Part shown: one piece after another, positions 34,393 through 43,183 of the stretch
Numbering within the stretch: the first letter of the stretch is position 1
Layout: every line of letters begins with the position of its first letter
DNA from: Bacillota bacterium
Lineage (GTDB): Bacteria > Bacillota > Clostridia > Lachnospirales > Lachnospiraceae
NCBI GenBank assembly: GCA_023439505.1
Contig: JAEXNR010000019.1
Coordinates: 62,001 to 126,000 of the forward strand
Direction: 5' to 3'
Length of the DNA: 64,000 nt
Made by a program: the position numbers and the translations under genes
Notes under the pieces: generated by a model
What the model was told of the DNA's origin: nothing
Databases searched by the model: none
What the model saw: the letters and a program-made list of their open reading frames with translations, nothing else

Positions 34393-35643
34393 TCAGTGCT
34401 TTTTAAATCTTCCAACCTTAGTTAATCGATCCGGAAGTTTTGGAAGCCTTCCATTCGTCTGTATAATCGCACCACACTCACACACCTCTATACATTTTCC
34501 ACACTGCGTACAGTCGAATTCATCGATCATATGAATAAAGCCTTTCTTTCCTTCTATACAATCTGCAGGACAAACATCTGCACATTCTTCACAGCCTTCA
34601 CAGTTATATGGATCAATATAGATAACTAATTTGTTAAAACAAAGTCCGGCAGCACAGCTCTTCTTTTTTATATGTTCCTCGTACTCATTTGCATATAATG
34701 CTATAGAGCTCAAAGCAGCCTTCGCGCTTTCCTGACCCAGGGAGCACGGAGTAGAAAATGTCATCGCCGATCCAATTTCCCTGATGATGTCCATATATTC
34801 CATCTTACCCTTTCCAGACTTAATATCGGACAGCATTCCCTGCAGCTGGTTCAGGCCTTCGCGGCAGAATACACATTTGCCGCAGCTTTGTTGTCTGGAT
34901 GCAGTAACTCTTTTTTGTGTTTCCTGTATCATACAGTTCTTTGATGAGAGAACCCTCAACACACCGTTGTTAATTTGCGCATCTTCCAGCTTCTTCGATT
35001 CTACTTCTTTATTTGCAAATACATAGCCAGTCTCATATGCTTTTACCTCTGATACATCACTGCCCGCCGCCTCCAGTACTTCTCTGACGGTTTTTTCATT
35101 GGAATATTTGATTAATTCCCCATCATTTACGGATACGTAAATTCCTGGCACATAGTTATCCTCAATGACCTCAGGTAATTCATACATTGTTATGATATGT
35201 GTCAGTACATTATATGCATTGGCTCTGACATCGACCAGACCTACCGTAACGGTTACACCGGCAGCTTGTGCAGCAGCCTTAATTGAAGGCTCCTCTGCCA
35301 ATGCCTTCGCATATTCCGGAAGCTGAAGGAACTTTTCCTCTGCTCCTATGGCATATGCAAGGATAGAAATTCCTTTCATAACTTTCTCCGGAAATTTTAT
35401 TAATACATCAAGTAGAATTCCTGTGGTATCTGAATTATTCAGAGCTGCCACTACAGTCATTGGCGCAGCTGCTCTTGCAGCTTCCTTTTCTGACCGGCTT
35501 CCTGCCCTGCGTTTCTTTAGGACAGCTGCAATATTCTCTGCAACCGTAGTGTGATTCACACCATATTCTTTCATTCCGGAAGAAGCGATCATAGATAAAG
35601 CATCTTCCTGACTCATTGTTTTTACAATATCTATCATGCTCAT
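34393..35643 (-). CDS. NuoF-like Fe-S protein with C-terminal ferredoxin domain
   Basis: 416 residues. The C-terminal half has the NuoF cluster motif SCGKCVFCREG with a later Cys in STPCSLGQ, then two [4Fe-4S] ferredoxin motifs (CEGCEECADVCP and CTQCGKCIEVCE). The N-terminal half matches the late part of NuoF but lacks the GRGGAGFP motif that binds FMN and NADH, so it probably cannot oxidise NADH itself. It follows the 705-residue flavoprotein by 3 nt. By family knowledge the pair would pass electrons between NAD(P)H and ferredoxin or a dedicated acceptor. In this operon it may recycle the NADH formed by the Gfo/Idh dehydrogenase. Confidence 0.85.
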   Translation of the reverse strand: MSMIDIVKTMSQEDALSMIASSGMKEYGVNHTTVAENIAAVLKKRRAGSRSEKEAARAAAPMTVVAALNNSDTTGILLDVLIKFPEKVMKGISILAYAIGAEEKFLQLPEYAKALAEEPSIKAAAQAAGVTVTVGLVDVRANAYNVLTHIITMYELPEVIEDNYVPGIYVSVNDGELIKYSNEKTVREVLEAAGSDVSEVKAYETGYVFANKEVESKKLEDAQINNGVLRVLSSKNCMIQETQKRVTASRQQSCGKCVFCREGLNQLQGMLSDIKSGKGKMEYMDIIREIGSAMTFSTPCSLGQESAKAALSSIALYANEYEEHIKKKSCAAGLCFNKLVIYIDPYNCEGCEECADVCPADCIEGKKGFIHMIDEFDCTQCGKCIEVCECGAIIQTNGRLPKLPDRLTKVGRFKKH

Positions 35644-35646
35644 ATC

Positions 35647-37764
35647 TTATGCTTCCTCCTTGTTATCTGAATAGTCCTTCCATGTTCTTGCCCCCTGAAT
35701 CTGGAGCCTTAAGTCACACTGTAAGCATCTGGATGCTTCTGTGCAGATATCATCCTCACAAATACCATGATCCACAAGATCAAAATTGTTGCTTCTCTCG
35801 CCAAAAGACAATGTCTCAGACTTTTTCCTTTTCTCGTATCCAAACCCCGGATATTGTCCAATATACGGATTTGGCGTCTCTGCAGGTATAAGCTTCTCAG
35901 AAATATCACCATTACCGCCAAGATACTGATCGATTTCACTTGCAGCTTCTCTGCCTGACTGAACTGCCATTACTACAGATTTGGTACCATAAATGGAATC
36001 TCCTGCCGCAAAAATGCCTTCTATATCCGTTGCCTTAGAATTCTCTTTCACAACAATACAGTTTCCTCGTCCTAATGTCAGTCCTGCATCTGCAGTAATA
36101 TCCGGGCGCTGTCCTACAGCAAATATAACGGTATCTGCATCGATATGATGCTCAGATCCCCCCTCTTTTTCAATGATTGCTCTACGATTCTCATCAAAGG
36201 TAAAGGACTTCACATTCATGAAATCTACCCCCGTAACCTGCCCGGTTCCGGTGATGCGTTCGAACGTCTGTGCCGGATGAACAAAAATCCCCTCTTCTTC
36301 TGCTTCTTTGATTTCTTCATCATCCGCAGTCATCTGATCACGGGCTTCTAAGCATGCAAGATGAATTTCTTGTGCGCCGAGTCTCTTTGCAGTTCTTGCA
36401 CAGTCAAATGCTACATTTCCTCCGCCGAGAACTACAACGCGTTTTCCGATTCCGGTTTCCCTGCCAAGACTTACATTGCGAAGAAAATCGACATTTAAGA
36501 TGACACCTGCCAAGTCATTGCCTTCCATGGGAAGACGAATTCCTGCATGTCCACCAATGGTTATAAGTACAGCATCATAATTGTTCTTTAGTTCTATTGG
36601 TTTCTCAACTCTGACACCTGTCTCAATCTTTACTCCGGTATCACAAATCACGGCTGCTTCTTCCGCAATGATCTCTCTTGGAAGACGATATGCCGGAATA
36701 CCATAAGCCATCATTCCACCCACGGTTGGAAGTGCCTCCTTGATGGTTACCTCATGTCCCTGTTTTCTCAGATAGTATGCTGCGGTCAATCCGGCGGGGC
36801 CTCCACCGACGATACAGACTTTCTTTCCGGTATCTGAAAGCTGCTTTCCTTTCCCCTTCCAGATGCTTTTGGTGTCCTTTTCTGCTGCAAACCGTTTCAT
36901 TGCGCGAATGGACATTGGGTCACTTACTTCGCCACGTTTACAGTTGGATTCACAGACATGCGTACAAATATATCCCAAAGCTTTTGGGAAAGGAAGCTTC
37001 TCACGGATCACGGCAGTTGCTTCATCATATTTGCCTTCTTTTACATAGCGGATATATCTTGGAATATCTGTATGCGCCGGACAGGTTCCACGACACGGAA
37101 CAATCGTGTCCTTTCTGCTGGCAGCAGAATCAATCTGCTGAAGCTTGTCACGAATCGTCCCGGTCGGGCAGACTTCTGCACATGCCCCACAGAAACGGCA
37201 GTCTGCATCCATAAGCAGCTTATTATTCCAGGTTCCCACATAGGTTTCCATATCTTTCTTCTGATATTGAAGAACCATGGATCCACGAAGCTCATTACAT
37301 GCACGAACACAGCGTCCACAGAGGACACATCGGTTCATATCATGAATCATCAAAGGATTTCTTTCCTCCACAACGAATCCTTTGGCACGCATTTTCAACC
37401 TTCCTGTCTTCGGTCCAATATACTGAATCAGCATTTGAAGCTCACAGTTACCATATTTCGGGCAGGTAGAGCACTCTTCGGGATGTCCTGTAAGAAGGAG
37501 TTCCAACGCAAGCATTCGTAGTCTCTTAATCTCTTCCTTATCTGTATGAATCACCATTCCGTCTACCGGTTTTAACGTGCAGGAGGTTGTTATACCTTCC
37601 TCTCCTTCTACTTCTACAATACACATGCGACAGGATCCTAATTCACTGAGATTTGGATGATGACAGAGATGCGGAATATAGATTCCAGCCTCAAGTGCAC
37701 AGTCCAGAACGTTTCTATCCTCTGATACTTCTAACCTGGTACCGTCAATTGTAATTGTTACCAT
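35647..37764 (-). CDS. NuoG-like/GltD-like NAD(P)H:ferredoxin-type oxidoreductase
   Basis: 705 residues, a fusion. N-terminal [2Fe-2S] plant-type ferredoxin (CHHPNLSELGSCRMC ... C), the His/Cys cluster HPEECSTCPKYGNC, two [4Fe-4S] motifs (CVLCGRCVRACN, CRFCGACAEVCP), then a glutamate-synthase-beta-like part with FAD motif VGGGPAGLTAAYYL, GGMMAYGIPAYRLPRE and NAD(P) motif LGGGNVAFDCARTA, and AVGQRPD. It resembles hydrogenase/NADH-dehydrogenase diaphorase subunits fused to GltD. AAAGGAGAG precedes the ATG. It lies between the Gfo/Idh gene (46 nt) and the NuoF-like gene (3 nt). It most likely moves reducing equivalents for C-glycoside oxidation. Confidence 0.88.
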   Translation of the reverse strand: MVTITIDGTRLEVSEDRNVLDCALEAGIYIPHLCHHPNLSELGSCRMCIVEVEGEEGITTSCTLKPVDGMVIHTDKEEIKRLRMLALELLLTGHPEECSTCPKYGNCELQMLIQYIGPKTGRLKMRAKGFVVEERNPLMIHDMNRCVLCGRCVRACNELRGSMVLQYQKKDMETYVGTWNNKLLMDADCRFCGACAEVCPTGTIRDKLQQIDSAASRKDTIVPCRGTCPAHTDIPRYIRYVKEGKYDEATAVIREKLPFPKALGYICTHVCESNCKRGEVSDPMSIRAMKRFAAEKDTKSIWKGKGKQLSDTGKKVCIVGGGPAGLTAAYYLRKQGHEVTIKEALPTVGGMMAYGIPAYRLPREIIAEEAAVICDTGVKIETGVRVEKPIELKNNYDAVLITIGGHAGIRLPMEGNDLAGVILNVDFLRNVSLGRETGIGKRVVVLGGGNVAFDCARTAKRLGAQEIHLACLEARDQMTADDEEIKEAEEEGIFVHPAQTFERITGTGQVTGVDFMNVKSFTFDENRRAIIEKEGGSEHHIDADTVIFAVGQRPDITADAGLTLGRGNCIVVKENSKATDIEGIFAAGDSIYGTKSVVMAVQSGREAASEIDQYLGGNGDISEKLIPAETPNPYIGQYPGFGYEKRKKSETLSFGERSNNFDLVDHGICEDDICTEASRCLQCDLRLQIQGARTWKDYSDNKEEA

Positions 37765-37810
37765 AGCTTCTCTCCTTTATATTACTCATTGTGATTACCT
37801 GTTGTCTCTT

Positions 37811-38857
37811 TTATCTTACATTTGTAATTGCTTCACCAGTTCTAGCTGATTCCCGTACTGCATCCATTACACAAAGAACCCTTCTTACCTGATCCGGGCG
37901 AACGATGATCTCTTCTTCGCCGTTAAATGCCTTTAGAAAATGAACAAAATAATCTCTTTGTTTCACATCAGCTTCCGGTAATGGTTCCTCAAGAAGAAGT
38001 CCTGGTGCTGCTGGTCCAAAACTTCTTGTTGGGCCCGCTGCACTCATTGTAATCTTACCTGGCACGTTGCCTAAAAGATGTGCGGTACGAACAATTTTCC
38101 CTTCTCCGTTAAATCCGTCGATCATTGCGCTTCCCTTATTTCCTCCAATGAACCAGGATCTCTTTGGTGTCAGATAATATGTTCCAAGTTCGATTTCAGC
38201 AACGATTCCATTTTTGAACTTAATCAGGATATTAAAGTAATCATCAACTTTCTCATTAATTACATTGCGTAGATCTGCATAGATAGAAGTAATCTCCGAA
38301 TTTACCATATCAAGAATCTGATCGATCAGATGAACACCCCAGTCATAAAGCATACCGCCGCCCATCTCAGGATATATATGCCAGTCATGCATATTTCCAT
38401 TGAAACCGTAAAGCTGTGATTTAATCACATAGATATCCCCAACCATTTTTTTATCGTATACTTCTTTCATGATGCGATAATCCGTATCCCATCTTCTCTG
38501 CTGATGAACAGTGAGAAGAACTTTATTCTGTTTTGTCACTTCCACCATTCTGTCAAACTGAGCCACTGACATTGCAGCTGGTTTCTCACATATAATATGT
38601 TTCCCGGCATTTGCTGCTTTCTCCACCATCTCTAAATGAAACGGATTTGGAACCGAAATCATAACAACATTGATATCTGCCTTTTCTAACATTTCGTCTA
38701 TGCTTCCATATGTCTCAACGCCTTCCGGTGCATCTTTTAACTGTTCCGGGTTGGTGTCTGCTACCGCTACCAAATCAATTTCATCAAATGTTTTCATCAG
38801 ATCTGCATCGCAGTGTCCCATGAATCCAAATCCCACAATACCTAATTTCATTCTCAT
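37811..38857 (-). CDS. Gfo/Idh/MocA-family oxidoreductase, likely glycoside 3-dehydrogenase
   Basis: 348 residues. Rossmann motif GIVGFGFMGHCDADL, signature HIICEKPAAMSVAQFD, and a C-terminal domain with HQQRRWDTDYRIM and GGGMLYDWGVHLIDQIL, where the His near 180 is usual at the active site. GAGG lies 8 nt before the ATG. It is 52 nt after the deglycosidase alpha gene. In characterised puerarin and other C-glycoside pathways (DgpA-type enzymes) such a dehydrogenase first oxidises the glucosyl C3 hydroxyl, which the deglycosidase requires. The position here supports the same job; that is inference from context. Confidence 0.82.
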   Translation of the reverse strand: MRMKLGIVGFGFMGHCDADLMKTFDEIDLVAVADTNPEQLKDAPEGVETYGSIDEMLEKADINVVMISVPNPFHLEMVEKAANAGKHIICEKPAAMSVAQFDRMVEVTKQNKVLLTVHQQRRWDTDYRIMKEVYDKKMVGDIYVIKSQLYGFNGNMHDWHIYPEMGGGMLYDWGVHLIDQILDMVNSEITSIYADLRNVINEKVDDYFNILIKFKNGIVAEIELGTYYLTPKRSWFIGGNKGSAMIDGFNGEGKIVRTAHLLGNVPGKITMSAAGPTRSFGPAAPGLLLEEPLPEADVKQRDYFVHFLKAFNGEEEIIVRPDQVRRVLCVMDAVRESARTGEAITNVR

Positions 38858-38909
38858 AGTTTTTTCCTCACCTGGTTTTTTTGATTATATTAAATAGTAG
38901 CCACAACTC

Positions 38910-39965
38910 CTATGCTTCGATTGCCCTTCTCATAGCTTCCTGATGTCTTCTTACCTGTTCAATACTGTCAACAGGTCCAAATTTTCTAAGATGTTCCCCG
39001 CCTTCATATTCTGTGCTTAAATAGCCTGTATGGCCGGCTTTCTTATAAGCTTCTACCACTTCCGGAATGGCAACTGCCGTTTCCTCATAATCCTCATGAA
39101 TGTTATAGCATTTTGCATGTGTATGAAAAATGTAATCAATATTGTCAATGATATCCTGTGGTTCCGACCACGAATAAGAGAAGGAATTATTCGCATAGAA
39201 CATATCAGCATCATTGCCGCCAGCACTTTTTACTGCTTCCATCATTTTCTGCATACCGTTAGCCATACGATATTCCATATTCGCTTTGCCAAGGTTCAGG
39301 TCATATTTAATTTTCGTAAATCCTTTGGCAATACGTTCTGCATAACAATCATCAACGATCTTGATACATTCCTCGGAAGCCCCCATTTTTCTGGCTTTTT
39401 CTGCTAATACATCTGGTATGCGCTTGCAGAATATTCCCATATCAGGAATGAAACCAAAATATTTTGTTCCTGTGCGCTGAATCATTTCCATATAACCATT
39501 TGCCCAGCCGGAATTCAAAGAGAATGGTGCATGTACTTCAAGACCAATCTTAACATTTACCAGCTCCGCATATTCCAGGCTGCCTTCGATAACATCCATG
39601 GGGGTAGATACCAATGTTCTAAGAACTGTAAATCCAAGCAGAGATGCCATACGAAGATCACGTTTCATCATGTCTACCTGCTCGCTCAGCGTAAGCCGGC
39701 GATTATCATAAATATGATTTTCTAAAAATGCGTCATAACAGACCGGTGTAAGTTTATATCTTTCCATCCAGCCAAACCACTGACTGCGGAATTCTTCTGT
39801 TTCAATCGGCTTTGGGAACTTGCGAATCATTTGTTCCGCAAGAAGCTCTACTCCGGTTGCACCAGTTTTGGCAGTCTCACGAAGACACCCTTCCAGATCA
39901 AGCTGTTTGTTATAATATTCATCCTGATAGCTGTACAGTGATACACTTCTTTTAATATCGCTCAT
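38910..39965 (-). CDS. C-glycoside deglycosidase alpha subunit (DgpC-like TIM barrel)
   Basis: 351 residues of the xylose-isomerase-like fold, with the N-terminal block VSLYSYQDEYY...LDLEGCLRE and STP, typical of C-glycoside deglycosidase alpha subunits. Visible active-site candidates are Glu143 and His145 in GLEVHAPF, Asp175 in IPDMGIF, His281/His283 in FHTHAKCYN and Glu319 in STEYEGGE. In DgpC-type enzymes a metal and a His base break the C-C bond of 3-keto-C-glycosides by beta-elimination. AGGAGGAG precedes the ATG; the beta gene is 18 nt upstream. The aglycone range (flavonoid, anthrone or other) cannot be read from sequence. Confidence 0.85.
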   Translation of the reverse strand: MSDIKRSVSLYSYQDEYYNKQLDLEGCLRETAKTGATGVELLAEQMIRKFPKPIETEEFRSQWFGWMERYKLTPVCYDAFLENHIYDNRRLTLSEQVDMMKRDLRMASLLGFTVLRTLVSTPMDVIEGSLEYAELVNVKIGLEVHAPFSLNSGWANGYMEMIQRTGTKYFGFIPDMGIFCKRIPDVLAEKARKMGASEECIKIVDDCYAERIAKGFTKIKYDLNLGKANMEYRMANGMQKMMEAVKSAGGNDADMFYANNSFSYSWSEPQDIIDNIDYIFHTHAKCYNIHEDYEETAVAIPEVVEAYKKAGHTGYLSTEYEGGEHLRKFGPVDSIEQVRRHQEAMRRAIEA

Positions 39966-39983
39966 TATCTTATCTCCTCCTGA

Positions 39984-40376
39984 TTAAATTTCGAACTCTG
40001 CTTCACATACTGCTTCGATCTGAAATGGCATATATGATGGATCGATAATCTGTTTTGCTCTGATATGATGTGGTCCTTTTGCCAGACCGCCTTCCTTTAA
40101 TACCGTTACTGTTGCATAATCTCCAAATTCCCATCGATATTCAGGATCTATTACTGTTCTCATCTCTTCTAACGTAAAGGTCTCTCCGTTTACAGTAAAA
40201 CGGACATCTTCTCTCTTTGCTTTTTCTGAATCAACCGTAACCTCAATATCACGTACGATTGATAATGTAATTCCTCTGTAATACTGTGCCTTAAATTCAA
40301 ACTGGTAACCAATTACGGCATCTACTGTTTCAACATTTTTAAATCCTTCCGGATTAAATATCTGTCTTCCAGCCAT
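39984..40376 (-). CDS. C-glycoside deglycosidase beta subunit (DgpB-like, DUF6379)
   Basis: 130 residues, all-beta. The family hallmark YYRGITLSIVRDIEVTVD, the REDVRFTVNGETFTLEEM block, RWEFGDYATVTVLKEGGL and a closing SYMPF are all present. Known beta subunits wrap the alpha barrel and cover the active site; they have no activity alone. AAAGGAGGAG precedes the ATG. It is the first gene of a five-gene minus-strand operon ending at 34393. A CAAAAAA-N9-TTTTTTG palindrome lies 145 nt upstream. Symbol left blank because dgp numbering differs between species. Confidence 0.88.
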   Translation of the reverse strand: MAGRQIFNPEGFKNVETVDAVIGYQFEFKAQYYRGITLSIVRDIEVTVDSEKAKREDVRFTVNGETFTLEEMRTVIDPEYRWEFGDYATVTVLKEGGLAKGPHHIRAKQIIDPSYMPFQIEAVCEAEFEI

Positions 40377-40521
40377 GTAATTACTCCTCCTTTTATTTTG
40401 TTTTTACATATGCTTTTCTCACTATCTTCATTATATTTTTTCTCTAGCCGAAGGGCATTCCTTTTCATATCCATATCTATCACATGCTTTTGCCAACTTT
40501 CAAGTAGCAAAAATGGGAGCA

Positions 40522-40544
40522 CAAAAAACATACTCTCTTTTTTG
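40522..40544. promoter_or_regulatory. Shared 23-bp palindrome, site a
   Basis: CAAAAAA (40522-40528), 9-nt centre, TTTTTTG (40538-40544). It lies 145 nt upstream of the beta-subunit ATG. Same arms and same spacing occur at 47667 and 54238. The flanking GAGC also repeats on both sides, so a transcription-termination hairpin for the aldolase gene is an alternative. Confidence 0.6.
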
Positions 40545-40671
40545 CTCTCCTCTACTTTCACTAGAATCTTGTTTTTTTAATAATTCTTTGTCTATATTTG
40601 CAGACTGGTACACAAAGGGAATACAGCGTCAACCGTATTCCCTTTGTCTATCAGTGTTTCATCTATTCTGT

Positions 40672-41313
40672 TTATACCGCCTGATCCGCTTTAATCAATG
40701 CCTGCATTGCTTCTACGGCTTCCTTAGGCATCGGTTCGTAGGTTCCAAGTAATCTTGCATAATACTCGGTAATTGCCATTTCTTCGGTATAAACGGTTGC
40801 AGCCATGGCTGCTTTCATATTTTTTCCGCAACAGAACATTCCATGGTTCTTGATCAGGACAGCTTTACCCTCTTCTCCCAGTGCCTCCACAACTTTATCT
40901 GCTACATCGTTGCTTCCAGGCATTGTAAAAGGTACCACTCTTACCGGAACGAACTCACACTGCGGAGGTGTTATTGCCTGAATCTCGCCATCGCCCATCG
41001 CCATAATCGTTGCAAACATTGCATGCGTATGTACTGTTGCTTTTACATCTGGTCTTGCACGCATAACTGCAGTATGCATATGCACTTCTGATGACGGTTT
41101 ATATGGTCCATCTAACCATTTTCCATTAAGGTCAACGATTGCGATGTCATCTGCTGTCATCGTACTGTAAGGAATTCCACTTGGTGTGATAGCCACCACA
41201 TCATCTTCATCATCGCGAAGTGCAATGTTACCGGATGTTCCCTTGATCAGTCCTTGATCAACTGCCTCCAAAATTGCCTTTAATACTTCTTTTCTGATTT
41301 TCTCATACTTCAT
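40672..41313 (-). CDS. Class II aldolase (L-fuculose/L-ribulose phosphate family)
   Basis: 213 residues. Zinc and catalytic residues are visible: Glu76 in SSEVHMH, His95 and His97 in HTHAMF, His157 in KNHGMF; SGNIA and TPSGIPY form the phosphate-binding loops. The family splits ketose-1-phosphates to DHAP plus an aldehyde or epimerises pentulose-5-phosphates. It follows the FGGY kinase by 72 nt. A kinase/aldolase/zinc dehydrogenase set is a common route for pentoses, deoxysugars or polyols; here it may handle the sugar released from glycosides. Exact sugar not assigned. Confidence 0.87.
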   Translation of the reverse strand: MKYEKIRKEVLKAILEAVDQGLIKGTSGNIALRDDEDDVVAITPSGIPYSTMTADDIAIVDLNGKWLDGPYKPSSEVHMHTAVMRARPDVKATVHTHAMFATIMAMGDGEIQAITPPQCEFVPVRVVPFTMPGSNDVADKVVEALGEEGKAVLIKNHGMFCCGKNMKAAMAATVYTEEMAITEYYARLLGTYEPMPKEAVEAMQALIKADQAV

Positions 41314-41385
41314 AATGTAATCCTACCTTTCTGCTGTTTGGGCAATCTGCCCAATACATAAATTTAATCTATTTCTTTTGTCCCT

Positions 41386-42942
41386 CTAAAGCGAATCTAC
41401 CGTTGCTTTTAAGCTCTTCAGATCCGAATCCAGATGTTTATATATCTCAACATAATATGGATACAGTTTGTCATACGCTTCTGCCCATTCTTCATCCGGT
41501 TCTATAATTTCAGTCACTTTAATTATCTTTTCAACTGTCTCTGCGAGATTTTGGAATACACCTACACGCCGTCCAACAATCAGTGCGTCGCCAACCGGCA
41601 CATCACCAGATTTGCCATCCAGAAGGTAAACCGGTATTCGAAGCATCGATGCCTTTATTTTTGCCCAGGTCGGACTCTTTGCACCGCCGCCACAAATTCT
41701 AAGACAATCTGCTTTTGCTCCTGATGCTTTTACTGTTTCCATTACATGGCGCAGCGCATACGCAGTTCCTTCAAATACAGAACGCGTCAAATCGGAGCGC
41801 TTCATATCCATTCCCATTCCGATAAACATACCTCTTGCATATTCATTCCATAAGGGTGCACGCTCTCCCAGCAGATATGGGAAGAAAAACAATCCATTGG
41901 AGCCGGCCGGTGACTCCAGGGCCTGTTGATTCAGGTAATCATAAATTCCAATCCCCTGTTCCTTTGCAAACGCCTTCTCTTCTGCCGCCATATTATCAAT
42001 ATACCATTTCAAAGCAGCTCCGCTTGTCTGAATTGGAGCATCAAAGATCCATGGCATGTTTTCAATCGTACACGGTCTTGTAACAACAGGGATATCCGAA
42101 GCACTCTTTGTATCACTTCCAACAAATACAAGAGATGTGGTTCCTGAGGATTCCCCTGCTTCTCCCAAACGGGTTATTCCTGTTGCGTGCATGGATGCCA
42201 TAGCATCGCTACATCCCGCAATTACAGGTATTCCCTTTTGAAGTCCTGTTTCTGCTGCTGCTTCTTTGGTTACACATCCTATGATATTATCTACCAGATA
42301 AAGGTTTGGAAGCATTTTCTTCAAATCAACGCCTATTACCTCTCCGATTTCTTTGGACCATTCCATCGTACGAATATCCAGACACTGCGTTCTTGTTGCC
42401 TGGTCGATATCCTGTGTGATTTCTCCCGTAAGTTTATAGTTAATAAAACTGCTTGCCTGTACAAAATAAGCGGTTTTCGCAAATAATTCCGGTTCATTCT
42501 TTTTAAACCACAGTATCTTATTCGGTAAAAAAGCAACCGATGGTTGTCCGCCTACGATTGATACGAACTTGTCAAATCCAATGGTATCAACAATGTAATG
42601 GAGTTCACCGGCTGAACGTCCGTCCTGATAGGTCATGGCATTTCGCAGTGGATTCCCGTCTTTATCAATCGGAAGCATGGTTACTGTATGAGAACTTATG
42701 GAAATACCACGGATTTTGTTGATTACATCTTCTCCTGCTTTCTTCGTAAGTGTCCGGAATATTTCAACCGTGTTTTTCCACCAGTCGTTCGCATCCTGCT
42801 CCTGCATATTTAATCCAGGATTTATAAACACACTGGGTTTGCTTGCCTCGGCAATCACCTGACCATCTTCTCCAAGAATAATTGCTTTGATGTTAGTTGT
42901 CCCGCAATCCATTCCAAGAAGGTAGTTGTTTAATTTTCCCAT
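41386..42942 (-). CDS. FGGY-family carbohydrate kinase (xylulokinase-like)
   Basis: 518 residues. N-terminal ATP-binding MDCGTTNIKAIILGEDG, substrate region SSHTVTMLPID and TYQDGRSAGE, AGCSDAMASMHATG with the catalytic-type Asp, and C-terminal LRICGGGAKSPTWAKIKA. The length matches xylulose/ribulokinase relatives. GGAGGAG precedes the ATG. A promoter at 42991-43019 and the aldolase downstream suggest a two-gene operon. It probably phosphorylates a ketose formed by the divergently placed zinc dehydrogenase at 43184. Confidence 0.87.
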   Translation of the reverse strand: MGKLNNYLLGMDCGTTNIKAIILGEDGQVIAEASKPSVFINPGLNMQEQDANDWWKNTVEIFRTLTKKAGEDVINKIRGISISSHTVTMLPIDKDGNPLRNAMTYQDGRSAGELHYIVDTIGFDKFVSIVGGQPSVAFLPNKILWFKKNEPELFAKTAYFVQASSFINYKLTGEITQDIDQATRTQCLDIRTMEWSKEIGEVIGVDLKKMLPNLYLVDNIIGCVTKEAAAETGLQKGIPVIAGCSDAMASMHATGITRLGEAGESSGTTSLVFVGSDTKSASDIPVVTRPCTIENMPWIFDAPIQTSGAALKWYIDNMAAEEKAFAKEQGIGIYDYLNQQALESPAGSNGLFFFPYLLGERAPLWNEYARGMFIGMGMDMKRSDLTRSVFEGTAYALRHVMETVKASGAKADCLRICGGGAKSPTWAKIKASMLRIPVYLLDGKSGDVPVGDALIVGRRVGVFQNLAETVEKIIKVTEIIEPDEEWAEAYDKLYPYYVEIYKHLDSDLKSLKATVDSL

Positions 42943-42990
42943 GCTGCTCCTCCAAAATTTACGCTTTAAATTAGCAATTCTTCTTTTTCT

Positions 42991-43019
42991 AATTTAGCAA
43001 AGATAAAAAGCGAGTTCAA
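42991..43019 (-). promoter_or_regulatory. Promoter of the kinase/aldolase operon
   Basis: Minus-strand TTGAAC (43014-43019), 17-bp spacer, TAAATT (42991-42996). Predicted leader ~42 nt to ATG 42942. Confidence 0.6.
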
Positions 43020-43065
43020 TATGTTTTTTTCCGCTACCAGGAGGAAATTATATATGTTATTTTTG

Positions 43066-43130
43066 TTTTTTCCTTCCACATTATTGTGGCAAGAAACAAT
43101 TTGAATTCCACTGGAATGGATCTTATACTT
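43066..43130 (+). promoter_or_regulatory. Promoter and operator element of the zinc alcohol dehydrogenase gene
   Basis: Plus-strand TTGAAT (43101-43106), 17-bp spacer, TATACT (43124-43129). Palindrome ATTCCA-C-TGGAAT (43105-43117) overlaps the spacer. A second palindrome with CCACA-TTAT-TGTGG lies upstream. The whole 65-bp block recurs at 26856-26920. Both palindromes share TTCCA/TGGAA half-sites, so one dimeric regulator may bind twice. Confidence 0.75.
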
Positions 43131-43183
43131 TATTTAAAGTTATAAACTTCAAATCAAGCAATAATAGAGGAGAGAATTCAACT

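Noticed and set aside
40322..40561. Minus-strand ORF of 79 residues
   Set aside because: It overlaps the deglycosidase beta gene out of frame and contains the regulatory palindrome.
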